Of a stretch of DNA of 64,000 bases, positions 1-8,007 are shown piece after piece. A model generated the notes under the pieces. That model was not told where the DNA came from. It ran no database searches and worked only from the letters and a program-made list of their open reading frames with translations. Location: positions 434,001 to 498,000 of the forward strand of contig NZ_AP022618.1 of the NCBI RefSeq assembly GCF_010731615.1. Direction: 5' to 3'. The DNA is from Mycolicibacterium insubricum (lineage in GTDB: Bacteria; Actinomycetota; Actinomycetes; Mycobacteriales; Mycobacteriaceae). The first letter of the stretch is position 1. Every line of letters begins with the position of its first letter. The position numbers were made by a program, and so were the translations under genes.

Positions 1-1
1 C

Positions 2-280
2 CTGGCTCCGGAGCTGCGCGAGGAACTCGACCGGCTGGCGCTTCCGTTCGGCGAAGATGCGGTGCCCTCGGACGCCGAACTGCGGATCGCCCAGGCCCAG
101 TTGGTCGGCTGGCTGGAAGGGCTGTTCCACGGCATCCAGACCGCGCTGTTCGCCCAGCAGATGGCCGCGCGCGCCCAGCTCGAACAGATGCGCCAGGGCT
201 CCCTGCCGCCCGGCATCACCGGTCAGCAGAACCCCGGACCGTCGGGTCCCGGTCAGCCCGGCACCGGACAGTACCTGTAG
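2..280 (+). CDS. bpa: Bacterial proteasome activator Bpa, C-terminal part (partial)
   Basis: Only the last ~92 codons are inside the window; the start lies upstream. The reading frame is open from base 2 and ends at TAG 278-280. The visible part has a helical segment rich in Ala, Gln and Leu (roughly FAQQMAARAQLEQMRQG), a Gly/Pro/Gln-rich flexible tail and a terminal GQYL. A terminal GQYL on a small helical protein next to rfbE is the hallmark of Bpa (Rv3780), the ATP-independent ring that docks into the 20S proteasome alpha ring through this hydrophobic-Tyr-X tail. Identification rests on the tail and the position immediately upstream of rfbE-glfT1-rfbD; I could not see the N-terminal half. 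Confidence 0.85.
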   Translation: MAPELREELDRLALPFGEDAVPSDAELRIAQAQLVGWLEGLFHGIQTALFAQQMAARAQLEQMRQGSLPPGITGQQNPGPSGPGQPGTGQYL

Positions 281-287
281 GACCACC

Positions 288-1082
288 GTGGCCGAACCGA
301 GCATCGAGGCCCGCGACGCCTGGGTCGAATTCCCCATCTTCGACGCCAAGTCACGGTCGCTGAAGAAAGCCTTCCTGGGCAAGGCGGGCGGCGCGATCGG
401 GCGCAACGACTCCAACGTCGTGGTGGTCGAAGCGCTGCGGGACATCACGCTGGACCTGAAGATGGGCGACCGGGTGGGTCTGGTCGGGCACAACGGTGCC
501 GGCAAGTCCACGCTGCTGCGGCTGCTGTCGGGCATCTACGAACCCACCCGCGGGGTGACCCGGGTGACCGGCCGGGTGGCCCCGGTGTTCGACCTCGGCG
601 TCGGGATGGACCCGGAGATCTCCGGGTTCGAGAACATCATCATCCGCGGCCTGTTCCTCGGCCAGACCCGCAAGCAGATGCTGGCCAAGGTCGACGAGAT
701 CGCCGAGTTCACCGAACTGGGCGAATACCTGTCCATGCCGCTGCGCACCTATTCCACCGGTATGCGGGTCCGGCTGGCGATGGGCGTGGTGACCAGCATC
801 GACCCGGAGATCCTGCTGCTCGACGAGGGCATCGGCGCCGTCGACGCGGAGTTCCTGAAGAAGGCCCGCGGGCGGCTGCAGAGCCTGGTGGAGCGGTCCG
901 GGATCCTGGTGTTCGCCAGCCATTCCAACGAGTTCCTGGCCCGGCTGTGCACCTCGGCGAAGTGGATCGACCACGGCGCCATCCGGTTGACCGGCGGGAT
1001 CGAGGAGGTGGTCGGGGCCTACGAGGGTCCCGACGCGGCCCGGCACGTCCGTGAGGTGCTCGCCGAAGGCTCCGACTCATGA
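288..1082 (+). CDS. rfbE: ABC transporter ATP-binding protein for galactan export (Wzt/RfbE)
   Basis: 264-residue ATPase subunit of an O-antigen/teichoic-acid type ABC exporter. Walker A is GHNGAGKS (residues ~67-74), the signature region reads YSTGMRVRLAMG, and Walker B is EILLLDEG followed by a switch histidine in ASHSNE. The start is GTG 288, seven bases after the bpa stop; the longer open frame upstream of it overlaps bpa and is not protein-like. Length agrees with Rv3781 (about 273 residues). It overlaps glfT1 by four bases (ATGA). With RfbD it is expected to flip the lipid-linked galactan precursor across the inner membrane. Function is known for the family and inferred here from sequence and operon. 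Confidence 0.93.
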   Translation: MAEPSIEARDAWVEFPIFDAKSRSLKKAFLGKAGGAIGRNDSNVVVVEALRDITLDLKMGDRVGLVGHNGAGKSTLLRLLSGIYEPTRGVTRVTGRVAPVFDLGVGMDPEISGFENIIIRGLFLGQTRKQMLAKVDEIAEFTELGEYLSMPLRTYSTGMRVRLAMGVVTSIDPEILLLDEGIGAVDAEFLKKARGRLQSLVERSGILVFASHSNEFLARLCTSAKWIDHGAIRLTGGIEEVVGAYEGPDAARHVREVLAEGSDS

Positions 1083-2011
1083 GCCAGACCGTGTACGCGG
1101 TGGTGGTCACGCATCGCCGGCCGGAGCAGTTGGCGGCGTCCCTGGCGGTGCTCTCGGCGCAGGACCGCCCGGTCGACCACCTGATCGTCGTCGACAACGA
1201 CGCCGCCAACGACCCCGACGGCCAGGTGCGGGCGCTGGTGGAATCCCGGCCGGTGCCGGCCACCTATCTGGGTTCGCGCCACAATCTCGGCGGTGCCGGC
1301 GGCTTCGCCCTGGGCATGCTGCACGCGCTGGCCGCCGGCGCCGACTGGATCTGGTGCGCCGACGACGACGGCCGTCCGGAGGGTCCCGGGGTGCTCGGCG
1401 CCCTGCTGGATTGCGCGCGGGCCCACGGTCTGGCCGAGGTGTCGCCGATGGTCTGCAATATCGACGACCCCGATCTGCTGGCGTTCCCGCTGCGCCGCGG
1501 GCTGGTGTGGCGGCGGCGGGTCAGTGAACTGCAGTCCGACGACGCGGGGCCTGCCGAACGGCCCGACCTGCTGCCCGGGATCGCGTCGCTGTTCAACGGC
1601 GCGCTGTTCGCCGCCGCGACCCTCGATGCCGTCGGGGTACCGGACCTGCGGCTGTTCGTCCGCGGCGACGAGGTGGAACTGCACCGGCGGCTGGTCCGCT
1701 CGGGGTTGCCCTTCGGCACCTGCCTGACCGCGAAGTACCTGCACCCGTGCGGCACCGAGGAGTTCAAACCGATCCTCGGCGGCCGGATGCACACCCAGTA
1801 CCCGGACAACCCCACCAAGCGGTTCTTCACCTACCGCAATCGCGGTTACCTGCTGTCCCAGCCCGGGATGCGCAAACTGCTGCCGCAGGAATGGCTGCGG
1901 TTCGGCTGGTACTTCCTGGTAACCCGCCGCGACCCGGCCGGACTCACCGAGTGGGTCCGGTTACGCCGCCTCGGCAGGCAGGAACGCTTCGGCGAAGGGA
2001 TCGATACATGA
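1079..2011 (+). CDS. glfT1: Galactofuranosyltransferase GlfT1
   Basis: 310-residue GT-A fold glycosyltransferase (GT2 type). The N-terminus has the nucleotide-binding strand (YAVVVTHRRPEQL) and an acidic cluster CADDDG near residue 98 that coordinates the metal and UDP-Galf. It adds the first two galactofuranose residues to the decaprenyl-diphosphate-GlcNAc-rhamnose primer of arabinogalactan, on the cytoplasmic face. The ATG overlaps the rfbE stop and its own stop overlaps the rfbD ATG, so the three genes are translationally coupled, matching Rv3781-Rv3783. No membrane segment is evident. Confidence 0.93.
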   Translation: MSQTVYAVVVTHRRPEQLAASLAVLSAQDRPVDHLIVVDNDAANDPDGQVRALVESRPVPATYLGSRHNLGGAGGFALGMLHALAAGADWIWCADDDGRPEGPGVLGALLDCARAHGLAEVSPMVCNIDDPDLLAFPLRRGLVWRRRVSELQSDDAGPAERPDLLPGIASLFNGALFAAATLDAVGVPDLRLFVRGDEVELHRRLVRSGLPFGTCLTAKYLHPCGTEEFKPILGGRMHTQYPDNPTKRFFTYRNRGYLLSQPGMRKLLPQEWLRFGWYFLVTRRDPAGLTEWVRLRRLGRQERFGEGIDT

Positions 2012-2838
2012 CCGTCATCGACGCGGCGTCGGACTCCCGGACGTTCGCCCGGGCCTGGCGCGACCTGGTCGACGGGTTCGGCAAACACGAGCTGTGGCTG
2101 CACCTGGGCTGGCAGGACATCAAACAGCGGTACCGGCGCAGCGTGCTCGGCCCGTTCTGGATCACCATCGCCACCGCCACTACCGCGGTGGCCATGGGTG
2201 CCCTGTACTCCCAGCTGTTCCATCTGGAGCTGGCCGAGCACCTGCCCTACGTGACGCTCGGGCTGATCGTCTGGAACCTGATCAACGCCGCCATCCTGGA
2301 GGGAGCGGACGTCTTCGTCGCCAACGAGGGCCTGATCAAACAGTTGCCGACACCGTTGAGCGTGCACGTCTACCGGCTGGTGTGGCGGCAGATGATCCTG
2401 TTCGGCCACAACATCGTGATCTACGTGGTGATCGCGATGATCTACCCGAAACCGTGGTCGTGGGCGGATCTGGCCGTCATCCCGGCGCTGCTGGTGATCA
2501 TGCTCAACTGCGTGTGGGTGTCGCTGTGCTTCGGGATCCTGAGCACCCGCTACCGCGATATCGCGCCCCTGCTGGCCTCCCTGGTGCAGTTGCTGTTCTT
2601 CATGACGCCGATCATCTGGAACGCCGACACCCTGTCGCGCCAGGGCGCCGACCGGTGGGGCAAGATCATCGAGCTGAACCCGCTGCTGCACTATCTGGAC
2701 ATCGTGCGGGCCCCGCTGCTCGGTGCACCTCAGGAACTGCGGCACTGGTACGTGGTACTGGCCCTGACGGTCATCGGCTGGGCGGTGGCGCTGCTGGCCA
2801 TGCGGCAGTACCGCGCCCGGGTCTCCTACTGGGTGTAG
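2008..2838 (+). CDS. rfbD: ABC transporter permease for galactan export (Wzm/RfbD)
   Basis: 276-residue integral membrane permease of the ABC-2 family with about six hydrophobic segments starting near residue 48 and ending at residue ~264. The motif DIKQRYRRSVLGPFW before the first membrane helix is typical of Wzm-type polysaccharide exporters. Start ATG 2008 overlaps the glfT1 stop (ATGA). An upstream in-frame extension inside glfT1 is rejected because glfT1 occupies that DNA. It is the membrane partner of RfbE. A strong hairpin follows 14 bases after its stop. Confidence 0.92.
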   Translation: MTVIDAASDSRTFARAWRDLVDGFGKHELWLHLGWQDIKQRYRRSVLGPFWITIATATTAVAMGALYSQLFHLELAEHLPYVTLGLIVWNLINAAILEGADVFVANEGLIKQLPTPLSVHVYRLVWRQMILFGHNIVIYVVIAMIYPKPWSWADLAVIPALLVIMLNCVWVSLCFGILSTRYRDIAPLLASLVQLLFFMTPIIWNADTLSRQGADRWGKIIELNPLLHYLDIVRAPLLGAPQELRHWYVVLALTVIGWAVALLAMRQYRARVSYWV

Positions 2839-2852
2839 GACAACAGACGCGA

Positions 2853-2884
2853 GCAGGGCCCCCGTCGCGCGACGGGGGCCCTGC
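2853..2884. terminator. Perfect 16-bp inverted repeat, bidirectional terminator
   Basis: GCAGGGCCCCCGTCGC (2853-2868) is followed directly by its exact reverse complement (2869-2884), giving about 14 pairs with a four-base loop. It lies between the convergent ends of rfbD (+) and the coiled-coil gene (-), so it can stop transcription from both sides. There is no long T run, as is usual in mycobacteria. Confidence 0.8.
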
Positions 2885-2901
2885 TTCGTTGCCGGGAGCG
2901 C

Positions 2902-3345
2902 CTACTCGGCGTTCTTGATCTCCGCGTTCAGCTCGGCGTCGACGGCCTCGACGCGGGCCTCGGCAGCGGCCAGCACGTAGTACTCGGCCTCCTCCAGTGC
3001 GTAGATGGCGAACTCGATGGCATCCTCGGCGTCGCACTCGGCGTTGTCGGCGCGCCGGTCGGCGTGCTTGGCCTGGTGGGTGGCGTGCCGCTTGCCGGCG
3101 TTCTCGCGCAGCGTGTCGAAGTCACCGGAGACCTTCGCCCGCAACTTCTGCCAGCCGGCGGCCACGTCGTCGGCGTCGGCCTTGCCCTCGGCCTGCGCCT
3201 CGGCCTTGGCCGCATTCAGCTTGGCCTCGACCTCGGCCTTGCGGGCGGCGACCTTTGCCTTGTCCTTGGCCTCGGTCGCCGCCGCGGAATCCTCCAGCGA
3301 CTTCGCCTGTGCGCTGAGCTTGGCGAGCTGATCAGAAAGCGCCAT
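2902..3345 (-). CDS. Small Ala/Glu/Lys-rich coiled-coil protein, conserved hypothetical
   Basis: 147 residues, almost entirely predicted helix: long Ala, Glu, Lys and Asp-rich stretches with heptad-like spacing (AKLSAQAKSLEDSA at the start, AKAEAQAEGKADADD in the middle). One Cys is present and no signal peptide or membrane segment is visible. The ATG at 3345 is preceded by an AGGAA ribosome-binding sequence. Similar charged helical proteins are common in mycobacteria, but I cannot assign a function. It sits next to the HdeD-like membrane protein on the same strand, 137 bases downstream of it, so the two may be co-transcribed. Confidence 0.75.
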   Translation of the reverse strand: MALSDQLAKLSAQAKSLEDSAAATEAKDKAKVAARKAEVEAKLNAAKAEAQAEGKADADDVAAGWQKLRAKVSGDFDTLRENAGKRHATHQAKHADRRADNAECDAEDAIEFAIYALEEAEYYVLAAAEARVEAVDAELNAEIKNAE

Positions 3346-3482
3346 ACTTTTATTCCTCTTCCGGTTGGTTATCCGTTATCTGGTGCCGGTTTTCCGGTGC
3401 TTTCACCGGAAAATCGGCGGTGATGGAAACTCTCCGAATATCCGGTGGACATTCGGCGCCCTTCGTCGATCGAGCGGGTCGG

Positions 3483-4079
3483 CTATTCGCCGGACAGGCT
3501 CTCCGCCAGCGACCGGGCCCCGCCGCGCAGCTGGAATGCCCTGATGACCTGCAGCACGCCGAAGACGATCAGGAAGATGCCGGCGACCTGGGCCAGCGCG
3601 ACCATCGACAGCCCGGGCCAGGCCAGCATGACCAGACCCGCGAGGACGCCGAGCAGACCCGACAGGATCTGCCAGCCGCGCCCGGGCAGATCCCGGTCGC
3701 CGGCCGCGAGCGCGACCTCCGAAATGCCCTGGAAGACAAACCCGATGCCGATCCAGATGCCCAGCAGCCAGACGCCGTATCCCTGGTCGAAGTACCGGAA
3801 CACCAGCACCGCCAGCACGATCGACAGGGCGCCGCTGATGAACCACAGCACCCGGTTTCCGGCCGAACCGCCCAGAGCGAACGCCGAAACCACCTGGGCC
3901 ACGCCGGATACCGCCAGATAGATGCCGAACAGCGCGGCCCCGACCTGAGCGAAGTTGCCCGGGTGGATGACCATCAGGACGCCCAGCACAACGGCGATCA
4001 CGCCCCAGGTCAGCGCGACGCCCCACAGGGCCCGCGCCAGGTCCTTCGTATCCGATATCACCGATTCACCCGCAGACAC
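3483..4079 (-). CDS. HdeD family membrane protein (DUF308)
   Basis: 198 residues with six hydrophobic segments arranged as three helix pairs, each pair ending in a short Gly-rich loop, the internal-repeat pattern of HdeD/DUF308 proteins. Typical stretches are WGVIAVVLGVLMVIHPG and WILSG-type turns. HdeD was named from an acid-stress gene of E. coli; the mycobacterial members have no settled function. Start is GTG 4079 with a GGGGGAA sequence just upstream. It is divergent from the PucR-type regulator gene at 4309, and two inverted repeats lie between them, so that regulator may control it (inference). Confidence 0.85.
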   Translation of the reverse strand: MSAGESVISDTKDLARALWGVALTWGVIAVVLGVLMVIHPGNFAQVGAALFGIYLAVSGVAQVVSAFALGGSAGNRVLWFISGALSIVLAVLVFRYFDQGYGVWLLGIWIGIGFVFQGISEVALAAGDRDLPGRGWQILSGLLGVLAGLVMLAWPGLSMVALAQVAGIFLIVFGVLQVIRAFQLRGGARSLAESLSGE

Positions 4080-4191
4080 GTCTGAGTTCCCCCTTGGGAT
4101 TGGTAGTTACGCCAGCGACAACGGCGGACCGGCGCAGCCCGGAAATCAATGCCCGTGCTTCGCCCCGCCACACTCAATACAGATATCAGAT

Positions 4192-4205
4192 ATTCGCGCG
4201 CGAAT
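4192..4205. promoter_or_regulatory. 14-bp perfect palindrome in the HdeD/PucR divergent promoter
   Basis: ATTCGCGCGCGAAT is its own reverse complement. It lies in the 229-bp, relatively AT-rich gap between the divergent genes at 4079 (-) and 4309 (+). Position and symmetry suggest an operator; no binding protein is shown. Confidence 0.4.
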
Positions 4206-4231
4206 CGACGGTTCCCGTCGGAATGTATTTC

Positions 4232-4261
4232 GGCACAAGGTAAATGGTTTTCCATTGTGCC
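4232..4261. promoter_or_regulatory. Inverted repeat upstream of the PucR-type regulator
   Basis: GGCACAA (4232-4238) and TTGTGCC (4255-4261) are exact reverse complements, with a second nested pair AATGG/CCATT around TTTT. It ends 47 bases before the ATG at 4309. It could be an autoregulatory operator or an RNA hairpin in the leader. Confidence 0.45.
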
Positions 4262-4308
4262 AAATAACAATCGCCGATGGCGAATTAATACCGGGTTACA
4301 CTCCCCCC

Positions 4309-5529
4309 ATGCCCGCCTCGGACAGCCATCAACGCCTCGCCGACCTCGGCGCGATGCTGGAAAACCAGATCGACGAGTTGAGCCGTCAGGTGCTCGCACG
4401 CATCCGCTCCGACATCGCGTTCTACCGGGACAACGACGTGATCACCGACGACGACCTGCTGCGGTCGGCGGCAGCAAACTTCCGGTACGTCTTCCGCTCG
4501 CTCGCCGACGACGACTTCGACACCAGCCCCTCGGAGGAGCTCGGCAGCGCCCGGGCCCTGGCCGGCGTCCCCCGCTCGGCGGTGATGGACGCCTACCGGA
4601 TCGCCGCGCACAGCGCGTGGGACCAGATGATGGGCAGACCGCCCGAGAACCGACTGGACCGGGCAACGCTGCTGGCCGCGACGGCCCGGTTCTGGGAGGC
4701 CCAGGACCGTTACACCGACGCGATGACCACGGCCTACCACGACACCGCCACCCGCCTGGTGCTGGAGAACGCCGCGGAGGCGGCCGCCCTCACCGAGGCG
4801 CTGCTGAAGGGCCAGCCGCTCGGCGACTACAGCGTGTGGGACGTCGCGTCGCTGTTGCAGCTGCCGACCCGGGGACCGTTCGCGGTGATCGCGGCCGCGC
4901 CGCCACGAGTGGGCCGCCAGCCGCTGCCCGGAATCGACCCGATGTTGCGCAGTCTGGAAGTGTCGTCGGCCTGGCGCCTGCAGGCCGACCTGCTCATCGG
5001 CATCGTGGCGCTGCCGTCGGCGACCCTGCTCGAGCAGGTGGTGCAGCTGCTGGAGCGGGCCACCTCGACCAACGTCGGGGTGAGCCCGCTGTTCTACCGG
5101 TTGCCCGACACCGCGACCTACCTGCGCTACGCCCGGGTCGCGATGGCCGCGCCGACCGGATCGGGCGCTCGAGTGTGCGTCTTCCAGGATTCGCTGCTGG
5201 CAGTGGCCGCGGTGAGCTCACCGGAGGTGAACCGGAAGATCACCGAAGTCACCCTGGGTTCGTTCCGCACCCTGCCGGTCGAGGAACGCCGCACCCTGCA
5301 GGAGACGTTCTCCGCCTGGGCGGACAACGCCGGATCGATCCCGGCCACGGCCGCCGCGCTGTTCTGCCACCCCAATACCGTGCGGAATCGATTGCACCGC
5401 ATCGAGGAGCACACCGGCCGCTCCCTGACCTCGCCGCGCGACCTCGCCGAACTGTGCCTGGCCTTCGAGACCGCCGCGCACCTGCCCGAGGACCCCGCCG
5501 ACGGTGACACCGGAACGGACCCGGCTTGA
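4309..5529 (+). CDS. PucR/CdaR-type transcriptional regulator
   Basis: 406 residues. The last ~65 residues form the PucR-type helix-turn-helix (LQETFSAWADNAGSIPATA then HPNTVRNRLHRIEEHTG), where the second helix carries the DNA-reading NTVRNRLHRIE. The N-terminal ~150 residues are helical and resemble the RsbRD-like segment found in actinobacterial members; the middle resembles a degenerate GGDEF-like CdaR domain. ATG 4309 was chosen because the longer open frame begins inside the divergent gene's coding region. Its ligand is unknown. Likely targets are itself, the HdeD-like gene opposite and perhaps the short gene that overlaps its 3' end (inference). Confidence 0.85.
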   Translation: MPASDSHQRLADLGAMLENQIDELSRQVLARIRSDIAFYRDNDVITDDDLLRSAAANFRYVFRSLADDDFDTSPSEELGSARALAGVPRSAVMDAYRIAAHSAWDQMMGRPPENRLDRATLLAATARFWEAQDRYTDAMTTAYHDTATRLVLENAAEAAALTEALLKGQPLGDYSVWDVASLLQLPTRGPFAVIAAAPPRVGRQPLPGIDPMLRSLEVSSAWRLQADLLIGIVALPSATLLEQVVQLLERATSTNVGVSPLFYRLPDTATYLRYARVAMAAPTGSGARVCVFQDSLLAVAAVSSPEVNRKITEVTLGSFRTLPVEERRTLQETFSAWADNAGSIPATAAALFCHPNTVRNRLHRIEEHTGRSLTSPRDLAELCLAFETAAHLPEDPADGDTGTDPA

Positions 5530-5890
5530 TCGACCCGGGCGGGCTCGCGGGACCGCTGCGCTGCTGATCCTGGGCGTGGGCCTGACGGCCGCCGGGCAGC
5601 TGCTGCCGGCGCGCACCCGCAGCGGCACCCGGCTGGTCGCCGCCCTAGCCGGCATGCGGGCCCAACTGGCGCAGCTGGAGCCGGCCCGCGTCGAGGCGAA
5701 CGCGCAGCCGGTGCTGTTCGGGCGCGGGCTTCCCTACGCGCACAGCCTGGGTGAGCTTCGAATGTGGCTGCACCGCTGGGACGGCGGCCCGCAGTCCACC
5801 GATTGGTACCGCCCGGCGGGCAACCGTCCGCTCGCCGCCGGACTGCCCGTGCTCGCCGCTCTGCTCGACGGCATCGCCGCCGACAACTGA
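5504..5890 (+). CDS. Short protein resembling the C-terminal tail of DUF2207 membrane proteins
   Basis: 128 residues from ATG 5504, overlapping the regulator's 3' end by 26 bases. One hydrophobic segment (AALLILGVGLTAAGQLL) is followed by a basic stretch and a soluble tail with LFGRGLPYAHSLGE and a later DWYRP. That order (last membrane helix, basic helix, 'LF.R.LPYA..LG', 'DWY') is what I recall from the cytoplasmic end of DUF2207/YciQ-like proteins, which are normally several hundred residues long. Nothing of the rest of such a protein is present upstream, where the regulator is encoded. It is either a shortened but intact descendant or a remnant. The reading frame has no stops, and codon use looks coding. 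Confidence 0.5.
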   Translation: MTPERTRLDRPGRARGTAALLILGVGLTAAGQLLPARTRSGTRLVAALAGMRAQLAQLEPARVEANAQPVLFGRGLPYAHSLGELRMWLHRWDGGPQSTDWYRPAGNRPLAAGLPVLAALLDGIAADN

Positions 5891-6808
5891 TCAGCCCAGC
5901 CGGGCCAGGCCCGCGTCCAGCGCGGCCTGCGCGCCGCGCCAGGTTTCCTCGACGATCGTCGCCACCGGCAGGATCTCGGCGATCCGGGCCGACACCTGTC
6001 CGCAGTTGCCGACGCTGGCGCCGAAATCGCCCTCGAAGTACAGCTCGGTGATCCGGCCCAGCAGCGGCGGTGCCTCGGTAGCGCCGGCCAGCTCGGCCGC
6101 CATCCCGCGGTGCAGTACCCGCATGGTCGGGTTGCCGGGCAGCGAGATCAGCCGAGTGCCGTCGTCGGTGGCGGCCAGCACCGCGTCCTTGTAGTTGCCG
6201 TGCACCCGGGACTCGACGCTGCTGAGCATCCGGGTGCCCATCTGCACACCCTCGGCGCCGAGCACCACCGCCGCTGCGGCCGACCGCCCATCGCAGATGC
6301 CGCCCGCGGCGATCAGCGGGATGTCGAACCGTTCGGCCACCGCCGGCAGCAGCACCATGGTGGAGGCGCCGTGGCGGCTCTTGAACCCGCCGCCCTCGAC
6401 GCCCTCGACCACCAGCGCGTCGACCCCTGCCGCGACCGCCTTCTCCGCGGCCCGCACCGAGCCGACGACATGCACGACGACCATGCCGGCGTCGTGCAGC
6501 CGGTCGGTGAACACCGCGGGGTCCCCGGCCGAGCTGAACACGTATCGCACACCCGCCCCGGCCAGGATGTCGACAATCGACGGGTCGTTCTTCCAGCCCT
6601 GGATCATCAGGTTCGCCGCCACCGGGCGGTCGGTCAACTCGCGCACCCGCAGCAGGTCGGCGCGGCCCCCGGGGCTGATCGTCTCGATGACGCCGAGCCC
6701 ACCGGCCGCCGACACCGCGGCGGCCAACTCCGCCCGCGCGATGTAGGTCATCGGCGCCTGGACCACGGGATATTCGACCCCGAGCAGCTCCTGGATCCGG
6801 TTGGGCAC
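5891..6808 (-). CDS. Nitronate monooxygenase family FMN enzyme
   Basis: 305-residue TIM-barrel flavoprotein. Family signs are the opening NRIQELLGVEYPVVQAPM, the Gly-rich VVEGVEGGGFKSRHG segment, IPLIAAGGICDGR (phosphate-binding loop for FMN) and GAEGVQMGTRM. The histidine after KSR corresponds to the region where 2-nitropropane dioxygenase-type enzymes keep their catalytic base. These enzymes oxidise alkyl nitronates; some relatives are enoyl reductases such as FabK, so the substrate is uncertain. GTG 6808 is taken as start because the protein begins to resemble the family exactly there. It lies 5 bases after the HD/split-barrel gene, so both probably share a transcript. Confidence 0.85.
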   Translation of the reverse strand: MPNRIQELLGVEYPVVQAPMTYIARAELAAAVSAAGGLGVIETISPGGRADLLRVRELTDRPVAANLMIQGWKNDPSIVDILAGAGVRYVFSSAGDPAVFTDRLHDAGMVVVHVVGSVRAAEKAVAAGVDALVVEGVEGGGFKSRHGASTMVLLPAVAERFDIPLIAAGGICDGRSAAAAVVLGAEGVQMGTRMLSSVESRVHGNYKDAVLAATDDGTRLISLPGNPTMRVLHRGMAAELAGATEAPPLLGRITELYFEGDFGASVGNCGQVSARIAEILPVATIVEETWRGAQAALDAGLARLG

Positions 6809-6813
6809 CGGGA

Positions 6814-7968
6814 TCAGCCCGGGACGGAGCCCGCGTCGGGCTCCGGGCCGAACGCGAACCGCCGACCGCTGACCGTCGTCGGGCGGATCCGCACGTAGCG
6901 CAACTTGACCGTCGCCAGCCACGGGTACAGGCCGGCGCGGTCGGCCTCCTCGATTTCCTCGCTGCCGTAGAGCACTTCGGCCTTGCCGCGCACGATCACA
7001 CTCCACCCGGTGGCGACGCCGTGGTCGTCGGCCTCGAACACCACCTGCGGGCTGGTGCTGGCGCCGAACAGCTTCGTGCCCTCGGCGGTGCGGAACAGCA
7101 GGGTGCGGTTCTGCACGACGAAGTTGACCGGGAAGATTTCTGGCTGCCCGGCGACGACGGCGACGAACCGGCCCAGTGCGGCGCCGGCCAGCAGGTCCCA
7201 ACTCTCGTCGTCGGACAGTACGGTGATCGGCTGCTCATCGGGATTGGTCACGGGTGCCATCTTGGCCTGTGTCGGGGCTCCGCGCCAGGGAACAACGGCC
7301 TCGATTGCCGGAACCGGCTCCGCGGCAGTGCCATCAGCGCCTTCCGCGCGCAGCCGGGCCAGCTCGGCGGCCAGGTTCTCCCGGGCGGTTTCCTCCCAGC
7401 GCCGCCGGCCGGTCACGGTGAAAAACAGTGACCGGGCGGCCAGCAGCGTTTCGATCACCACCGCCCGGCCGGTGCGGAACACCAGATCGGGAATGTGCAA
7501 ATACTCGGCGCGGATAGCGGCCGAGTTGGCCCGGTACCGTTCCGGGTCCACCGCCAGTGACGACAGGTCGGCGTCGGAGAGCACGGCACCGTTGCGGTCC
7601 TCGGGGCCCGGGTCGTGGCGCACGGTCATCCGGATCAGCCGGGCCACCTCGGCGACCAGCGCCGGCGGCAGCCCGAGGGCGGCCAGTTCCGTCTCGGCCT
7701 TGACCGCGGACTGTTCCTCGTCGTCGGGGGCGCCGTTGTAGACCGCGTCGTGATACCAGGCGGCCAGCCGCACCGCGTCGGGGTCCTCGGCGTCCTCCGC
7801 GAGCTCGTCGACGCGGGCCAGAACTTCCTGCAGGTGCTGCACCGAGTGATACCGCCGAGAGGGGCCCGACCAGGCCGCCACCAGCTCGCGACCGGTCGCC
7901 AGCACCACGTCCCCGGTCGCCCCCAGCCGCGCCAGCAGCTCGCGCCATGCCTGCTCGAGATCCACCAC
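6814..7968 (-). CDS. Fusion: HD-superfamily phosphohydrolase plus pyridoxamine-oxidase-like split barrel
   Basis: One uninterrupted frame of 384 residues holds two domains. Residues 1 to ~200 look like a predicted metal-dependent HD phosphohydrolase: YHSVQHLQEVL gives the first His, AAWYHDAVY the HD pair, and a later His/Asp pair (VRHDP, LSDADL) completes the site. From residue ~240 a flavin-nucleotide-binding split-barrel begins (MAPVTNPDEQ, then LGRFVAVVAGQPEIFPVNF and WSVIVRGKAEVL), as in the PPOx/deazaflavin-dependent family. An ATG at the junction (7260) could give a separate second protein, but there is no stop between the halves. Start is GTG 7968 or 7965; an upstream ATG at 8016 would run into the opposite promoter. 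Confidence 0.75.
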   Translation of the reverse strand: MVDLEQAWRELLARLGATGDVVLATGRELVAAWSGPSRRYHSVQHLQEVLARVDELAEDAEDPDAVRLAAWYHDAVYNGAPDDEEQSAVKAETELAALGLPPALVAEVARLIRMTVRHDPGPEDRNGAVLSDADLSSLAVDPERYRANSAAIRAEYLHIPDLVFRTGRAVVIETLLAARSLFFTVTGRRRWEETARENLAAELARLRAEGADGTAAEPVPAIEAVVPWRGAPTQAKMAPVTNPDEQPITVLSDDESWDLLAGAALGRFVAVVAGQPEIFPVNFVVQNRTLLFRTAEGTKLFGASTSPQVVFEADDHGVATGWSVIVRGKAEVLYGSEEIEEADRAGLYPWLATVKLRYVRIRPTTVSGRRFAFGPEPDAGSVPG

Positions 7969-7994
7969 GGCTCCATCCTGCCCCAACCGCGCCG

Positions 7995-8000
7995 TACCAT
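7995..8000 (+). promoter_or_regulatory. Possible leaderless promoter of the gtrA-like gene
   Basis: TACCAT fits the mycobacterial -10 pattern TAnnnT and ends seven bases before ATG 8008, so transcription would start at or next to the start codon. No ribosome-binding site is visible. Inferred from spacing only. Confidence 0.35.
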
Positions 8001-8007
8001 ACCGCCG

